A DNA stretch of 64,000 bases from Moniliella sp. 'wahieum' (lineage: Eukaryota; Basidiomycota; Moniliellomycetes; Moniliellales; Moniliellaceae), in assembly GCA_003971905.1 (NCBI GenBank), contig RSEE01000056.1, forward strand, positions 124,001 through 188,000, written 5' to 3'. Of this stretch, positions 58,571 to 64,000 are shown one piece after another. The notes below the pieces were generated by a model, which was not told the DNA's origin, did not search any database, and saw only the letters and a program-made list of their open reading frames with translations. The translations under genes were made by a program, and so were the position numbers. The stretch's first letter is position 1; every line of letters starts with the position of its first letter.

Positions 58571-59710
58571 ATGCCGGCCCAGCCAAGGCGATCAGCAGGT
58601 GCAGCGCGCCCTGCAGTGCGCAACGTACCAGCCGCTTCTGCTCACACAACCACCAGTGCGCTTGAATCTGCTTCTGACGTGGCCTCCGACTCGTCCGACT
58701 CGTCCGACTCGTCCGGCTCGGACTCCGACTCAGACTCCACTTCGGATGCAGACTCGGATTCGGATGCCTCGTCCTCGTCCACGAGCGATGCCGAAAGCTC
58801 AGAGCTTAACCTTGATACTCTCATACTGCCACTGAAGCGAGCGAGTCGCTTTCTCGAGAAAAGCAAGAACGCATGGCGGCCTCCCATGCGGCCTTCGCTA
58901 CGGAGGATATGATTGGCTTTGACGAGGCACCCTCCAGCGAGGGGGCCGTCGACGCAGCTGGCCAGCTTCCCCCGCTTCCCCCGCCCAAGGAGACGGAAGA
59001 ACAAATCAAGAGCCTCGCAGCACAGTACACGGCTTCTCATCCTAGCTTGGGCCAAACCATGGCCCAGCAGTCCGTCGCGGCCCATGGGTCAGACCGGACG
59101 CGACTCGACTGGGCCTTGCCCAAAAGACAGCGAAAAAAATGCGGGCAGCCGAACGCGCCATGACGGCAGGCAAGAAATGGTATGGCATGCCTGCTGTCAT
59201 TCCTGCTGGTGGGCCGGCTTCGCGGTCTCTCACTGGTCCTTCGACGACCGACCTAGCTCGGAATGGGGATCGGTCCTTGCTCAGCAAAGGTGGCGCGGCT
59301 GCCGTCGCGGGCGATGCGCGCTACCAAACCGCTGCCGAGATCCGAAGGAGATGGTGGCGATCCGGTTGCGCAACGCAATGGATCCCAAACGGTTCTTCCG
59401 TGGCCATCAGAAGAAACTCGACATTCCGCCCTATGCCCAGATTGGTACGGTGATTGCCTCGGCCTTTGCACCTAGGCAGCAGCTTGGACGGGGCGAGCGG
59501 GGCCGGACTGTGGTGGAGGAAGTTATGCGTGACTCCCAGACCACTGAGTATGCACGACGAAAAATGGCACAGGTAGGTTCATCGCTTTCCAGTGGCGGGG
59601 CGAGACTGACGCTAACTCCCCTTTCTTAGATGTCGTCGGCACGCACACCACGGGGGCGGACCAAGTACCGCACCAAAGGCAAAAAACAAAAGTCATCGAG
59701 CCAGCGCTAG
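58571..59710 (+). CDS. FCF2: Fcf2 pre-rRNA processing protein
   Basis: Nucleolar SSU-processome factor needed for early 18S rRNA cleavages. Start MPAQPRRSAGAARPAVRNVP, then an acidic Ser/Asp tract (SDSSDSSDSSGSDSDSDSTS). The Fcf2 domain follows: AGKKWYGMPAVIPAGG (about 59165), YQTAAEIRREM, LRNAMDPKRFFRGHQKKLD, IPPYAQIGTVIASAF, RGRTVVEEVMRDSQTTEYAR then RKMAQ. A 57-nt intron (59573-59629) is followed by a basic last exon, MSSARTPRGRTKYRTKGKKQ. The frame changes near 58850, 59135 and 59350. Convergent with the GBD/FH3 gene. Confidence 0.92.
58679..58790 (+). repeat. Ser/Asp codon repeat in FCF2
   Basis: TCCGACTCG/GACTCCGACTCA repeats encoding alternating Ser-Asp. Confidence 0.75.
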
Positions 59711-59939
59711 CGCCACCATCATACCAATTCCATCCTTCCTCCGTTTTTTAATGGGATCGTTCCATCATGATGCATGATATCTACAGCTCAAACGGGCACA
59801 TGAGAGCGGAGGGGAGGGGGGGGGGGGAAGCTGTCTCCAGAAAAGATAATTGTCCAGCAGGCAACAGAAGCAGTGTTAGATCTCAGATCAAGTTAGTTAC
59901 AGGGCCAAGAGGCCATGAAGTCCGGGAGGTAGCGTTCCT

Positions 59940-62895
59940 TCACCGAGTTGGCGAGAAGGGGCGTGCCGGGTTGGCATACGCGTACGCCGAAGCATGAGGT
60001 TGAGGCTGAGATGAAGCGCCATGATGGGGTAGCCCATACCGAGGATAGGGCTGACCTTGTTGGTAGCCTTGTTGGGCTTGCTGGGAAGACTGCACTTGTG
60101 TCAGTCCAGCAGGGTGTTTGTCTTCGTTCGCGGATGGAGAGGAGCTTGAGGCAACACGAGCTTCCCATTGCTGAATCGCATGTCCCACTGAGCCCGCCTG
60201 GCCTGGTCCTGCTCCTTGGACGCGGGCATCGTAGTCCTGCATGCGAAGGGGTTGGGGGATCCGAGTGCGTCCCACGGGGCATGGTTGGGAGGCGCAGTAC
60301 CACCCGTAGGCGAAGCAGAAGGTACATTATGTGCACCTAGCCAAGCTGCGGAGTTAGGTGCCGTACTCGCTCTCACGGGTGAGGGTTGTCGGCGGGGGGG
60401 GCTGGAATGAAGGTGCGATCCGTGGGGGATGCGCGTGGGGGACGGAGAACGCGATGGGGAAGGACTACTGTGCGTTCCCTGAGGTCCTCGTACGGGCGAC
60501 CAAGGCCGGTCTCGGTGCCTCTTGGGAGACGAAGAAGGGGAAGCGGGAGGGTGGCTTGGTACCGCAGAGAAGTGTGAAGAGGGGTGGGCACCTTTCTGCG
60601 AGTGAGCCGGTGAATCGGGTCGAGACAGAACAGGGGAGGCATGGACCCGAACTTTGCCTTGTGGGCTGGCAGGGCGAGAGGAGGGGTGGCCTCGAGAAGC
60701 AGAGGCTGTGGGCGATCCAGGCACTGCCCCGGGTGTAGGGAGGGGCCGAGAGGGTGAGGCGGCGCGACGCCGAGCAAAGGGGGAGATGGCAGGCAAGGCT
60801 TGGGGTTGAACAGGAGCCAGCACAGGGGCGGGCACAACAGGCACAGGATCGCGGCCAGCGCCCTGGTGCGCAGGGCGATGCCGCAGGTACGGCTGGGGTG
60901 GATTAGATGGTTGGCTCGGATGGGATGGTTGGGGCGGATGAGAGTGTGCCGGAGATCCAGTTGGCCCTGGGGTAGCAAACGATACTAGAGGAGCAGCGGG
61001 GATCGGCGAGGACCAGACAGGCGGGATCGTTGGAAGCTGGCGATCACGTGGTGAAGATGGGGCCGGCATCGGTGCGGGATGGACCATGGACGTAGCCACT
61101 GGTGAAGGCAGCGACGTAGGCGGCATAGGTGTTTGTGGCTGAGGACCCTGCCGGGACGCTGCGATAGCCATGGGCCGAGCAACCTGGGGTGGAGGGGCTT
61201 GGGCACTGGCCCCACCAGCGGGAGAAACTGCTCGCGGCGGAGACGGAGAGTTTACTGCGGTAACTGACGCACTACTCCTTCTCTTGTCCCGAGGGGTCGG
61301 TACGGACAAGCCACTGAGTGACCTCGGTGGGCAAACGGATGCCAACCTGCTGGGCAAGGAAAACATGATGGGCAATGGTGAGGTGGAGAGCGGGATAGTA
61401 CTGCTTACTGGCCCGGCGAAGGACGGAGAGAATGCGGGGCCAACCCGAATTGAGGAGGTAGGTAAACATACTCTTGGCTAGATCCGGTGCACTAGGGCCG
61501 ATCCTTTGGGCGATGGTGTTGAACAAAGTGAGATGCGAACCAAGGTAGGCTGCAGCCGAAAACTCGACCCCGTGGGTCATACCCCCAGGCACAGTGGGGC
61601 GCAGAACCAACTTGGGGTCCAGATCACTCCAAGTCCAGATTGAGTTGGATGGGTGACAGAAGGCCCAAAAGTGTGTCCGGATCGTCTTGGCAATCTCAGT
61701 CAGCCAGGGATGTAAGGGTCGGGGTTGATGGGCCGCCTTAATGAAGCTGACCACCGACATGGCATCTGGGTCGCGTGGGGAGTGGATCAGTGCGTAGGCG
61801 AGCTGCGCTCCCGTGGGCACAACCGAACCGGAGCGAGATGCGGACGAGTCCATCATTTGATCAAGTGCCTCACTTGGCTTGCGGGAGGCAGCAACTGAAG
61901 GAACGATTGGCGCTGAGGAAGGGGCATCAATCTCAGCCAATACGCAGAGAAGATCAACAATCAACTTTCGTGTATCAACATCCCCCGGTTTCTTGGGGGA
62001 TAGAAGCAGATCCGAAAGCTCTGCGAAGGGTGAGGGTAGACGGGATGCCAAGATGGCGCGGCCATCCTACAGACTGAGGTTAGATTACGGTCATGCAATG
62101 TTGAGGAGTGAAGAACGCACCTTGGTGTTGGACAAGACCAGCAAGCAGCGCAGGATCTCGTGTAGCAATAGGTCATCGTGCTGCTCCTCGCGCCATTCGA
62201 GCTGTAGTAGATTGGAGAGGATAGTGAGCAGCGCATCAAACCCGCTTGCGCCGCGTGGGGTCGGGGCTGCAAAAGCAGTGGCCCACGAGGGCGACTCCGC
62301 CGTCAAGACAGCACGAAGGGATTTGACTTGACGAATGTCGAGCTGAGTGGCGGGCGCACTGCGCAGCATGTCTGCATACCACCGCGGCGGCTGTGCTCGG
62401 CGTGGGGATGCGCGGCAAGGGGCTGGTTGTGCGACTTGGGCTTCCGCTGCGGCTGGCAGCGGGGCTTCCTGAGATGATGGGGGACGGGGTGCGACTGGGT
62501 ACCAGGCTGGGGCGTGGACTGGCACTCATGCTTACTGGGCTGCGGCTGCGGCTGCGGCTCCTGTCGCGGCTGCTGCGCGCCGCCTTGACAACGCGGCCAA
62601 GGGTGCCGAAGTTGAGCCCCTTTGGGGGCGGCGGAGGGCTGTCGGCATGGGCGCTAGGGGGGCCGGTAAAGAGCATGTTGGCAGGCGGAGGGGCAGGCGG
62701 GGCGAGGCGAGTGCTGCTGGGCTGGGCGGGGGCGGGGGCGGGGGAGGAGGGAGAGACGGCAAGCGCAGTGGCGCCGGCGAGGAGCTGGGCCTTGAGGGCG
62801 GGGTCGAGCCCCGAGAGGCGCGGACGCTGGGCGGGGCCGACGTCGAACTGGTCGAGCAGCGCGCCAAAGTCGGCGTCGATGTCGGCGGGAGGCAT
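59940..62895 (-). CDS. Formin-type GBD/FH3 armadillo protein with Pro-rich tail, no FH2
   Basis: Start MPPADIDADFGALLDQFDVG. About 150 disordered residues follow (Pro/Ser, with SRDRSRSRSRSPVSM), then a GTPase-binding/FH3 module: PPRWYADMLRSAPATQLDIR, QVKSLRAVLTAESPSWATAF, FDALLTILSNLLQLEW, LHEILRCLLVLSNTK, intron at about 62068-62121, DGRAILASRLPSPFAELSDL, DTRKLIVDLLCVLAEIDA, and more helices to about 61280. This matches the Drf_GBD/Drf_FH3 pattern of diaphanous formins (Y...L, LRxxL....SW, NT.xG). The tail from 61270 to 59940 is Pro/Ser/Gln-rich (VPTPRDKRRSSASVT ... YAYANPARPFSPTR). No FH2 actin-nucleating domain is present before the neighbouring FCF2 gene. A Rho-binding polarity scaffold is the inferred role. 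Frames change near 62395, 61285 and 60270. Confidence 0.7.
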
Positions 62896-63141
62896 GGGCA
62901 GCGTGCGGGTGGTGGCGGCGGCGCGAGGGGTGTTGATCGCCCGGCGGGAGGCCCAGCGGGGTGCTATTAGGGACGCTCTACCAGGTGGCGCAGGGGGCGT
63001 GTGTTGGGTGGCAATTCTACATCTTAGGTAAGCCCCGACTCCACATTTCCCACCGGCCGAACCACAGAAGAGCGTAACCAGCACACGCGCGCCCAGAGCA
63101 CCGCGCACGCCGCCGCCGCTGCCACCACCACCTCCCCGGCC
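62896..63141. promoter_or_regulatory. Short divergent promoter
   Basis: 246 bp between two divergent starts. GC-rich, with no clear TATA. No further element is recognised. Confidence 0.4.
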
Positions 63142-64000
63142 ATGCCGCCCGATGAGCACGAGCTGCACACGAGCGGCGCCTACACCGACGGCATGCGCGT
63201 CGTGCCCCCCCTCGGTGCTGGCCACCGTCCCGGCGCCCTTGCCGGCGTTCCGGGCGGCCACCTGCAGTCGGCCAGTGCGAGCAACACTCGCCAGCCCAGC
63301 CTGCTCTCCCGCTCCATGGCCTCGCTCCGGCGCCAGTGACGCCTACGCGACCCATGGGTGCCGGTCATGATGCACAGCCGTCGCAGCCGGACACGCGCCC
63401 GCTGCTGAGCGCGGCGGATGCGTACCTGTCCTTGCCCGACCAGCCCCAATACCCCAGCAGGACCGCGGCGCCGGCTGCTCGCCCGACATGGCCGAACTTG
63501 CGCCACCTGCCGACACAAGGGCACAATCCACTGTCACCTCCACCGACTCCTACCCAATCCTCAGGCCCAGTTGGGATTACGTCAATGTCACGAGCCCTCG
63601 CCTCTTCATCCGGCCACTCGTCCTCCGCTCCCCTCGCCGACACCCTCGGTCGCGGTCTTGACCCCGCCCCCTCTCCGGTTCTGGCCCCGACGCCCAGCTG
63701 CACCCCCACCCATACGCATCAGGGCCGGGTGCCACTTCTCCATGGCCCATGGCTAGTACACCCTCGGGCTTACTCGACGAGCCCGATCCCCGACCCACGA
63801 CGAATCCCGAAACCAGCTTCTCCCGTCGACCCTTAGTCCCAGTGCCCCTCCGTCATGGACTGCATTGGGCCTCGGTCGCCGCCGGCGAAGTAAACGCCAA
63901 CGTGTCCCCACCGACGGCCCCCCGCCAAGGGCAGAGCAGTGTGCATCATCCTTACCCTTCTTGCCTTGTTCGTCTGTCTCGGCGTGGGGTTGGGTGTTGG
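63142..64000 (+). CDS. Partial gene, N-terminal cytosolic region and first membrane helix
   Basis: Start MPPDEHELHTSGAYTDGMRV, then a Pro/Ser/Gln-rich tail spread over changing frames (DTRPLLSAADAYLSLPDQPQ, YPILRPSWDYVNVTSPRLFI). Near the window edge an Arg/Lys patch (RRRRSKRQRVPTDG, about 63876-63917) precedes VCIILTLLALFVCLGVGLGV (63938-63998), a clear transmembrane segment in type II orientation. This layout is shared by many fungal type II membrane enzymes, for example Kre6/Skn1-type glucan synthesis proteins, but nothing beyond the helix is visible, so the family is open. Continues past the window. Confidence 0.55.

Overview
The window is nuclear DNA of a fungus, most likely a basidiomycete. 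The genes are monocistronic, mostly split by short GT-AG introns (roughly 55-130 nt), GC-rich, and have long Pro/Ser/Gln-rich low-complexity stretches. The gene set is typical fungal housekeeping: RPS10, PIF1, ROM2-type RhoGEF, YIF1, PER1, an ECL1-type protein, FCF2 and a yeast-type amino acid permease. I see no virus, intact transposon, CRISPR array or bacterial-type system. The phylum is an inference from style and gene content, not from a marker alignment.

Layout: 0.8-5.3 kb (-) Pom1/DYRK-like kinase with a very long disordered N-terminus; 5.65-7.3 (-) leucine carboxyl methyltransferase; 7.5-9.3 (+) trypsin-like peptidase; 9.7-12.9 (+) PIF1 helicase with a repeat-bearing insert; 13.2-15.4 (-) carnitine acetyltransferase; 15.8-18.2 (+) coiled-coil nuclear-type protein; 18.8-19.4 (+) RPS10; 20.3-22.2 (+) UBA protein. 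A gene-poor block at 22.2-25.9 holds two degenerate tandem repeat families. Then come 25.9-28.3 (+) amino acid permease; 29.0 (+) intron-containing tRNA-Phe; 30.5-35.9 (+) Rho1 GEF; 37.1-38.7 (-) Nup57/Nup54; 40.1-40.9 (+) possible zinc-cluster protein; 42.8-44.2 (-) unknown coiled-coil protein; 47.3-47.8 (+) glutathione peroxidase; 48.4-50.3 (-) PER1; 51.8-53.4 (-) YIF1; 54.2-54.9 (-) ECL1-like. A second gene-poor block runs 54.9-58.6. The right end has 58.6-59.7 (+) FCF2; 59.9-62.9 (-) a formin-type GBD/FH3 protein without FH2; and 63.1-end (+) the start of a membrane protein cut by the window edge.

Functionally the genes fall into loose groups: cell polarity and wall signalling (Pom1-like kinase, Rom2-like GEF, GBD/FH3 protein), PP2A maturation, ribosome biogenesis (FCF2, RPS10), early secretory pathway and GPI anchors (YIF1, PER1), redox and stress (GPX, ECL1), acyl/nitrogen metabolism (CAT, permease), genome maintenance (PIF1) and nuclear transport (Nup57). 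There is no sign of operon-like or cluster organisation.

The most important caveat is that many of the conserved genes are broken by single-base indels, often next to short homopolymers, including inside RPS10, which should be essential. I read this as uncorrected sequencing error rather than decay. Gene spans below are therefore spans of recognisable coding sequence rather than clean open frames. GPX, ECL1 and the UBA gene are intact.
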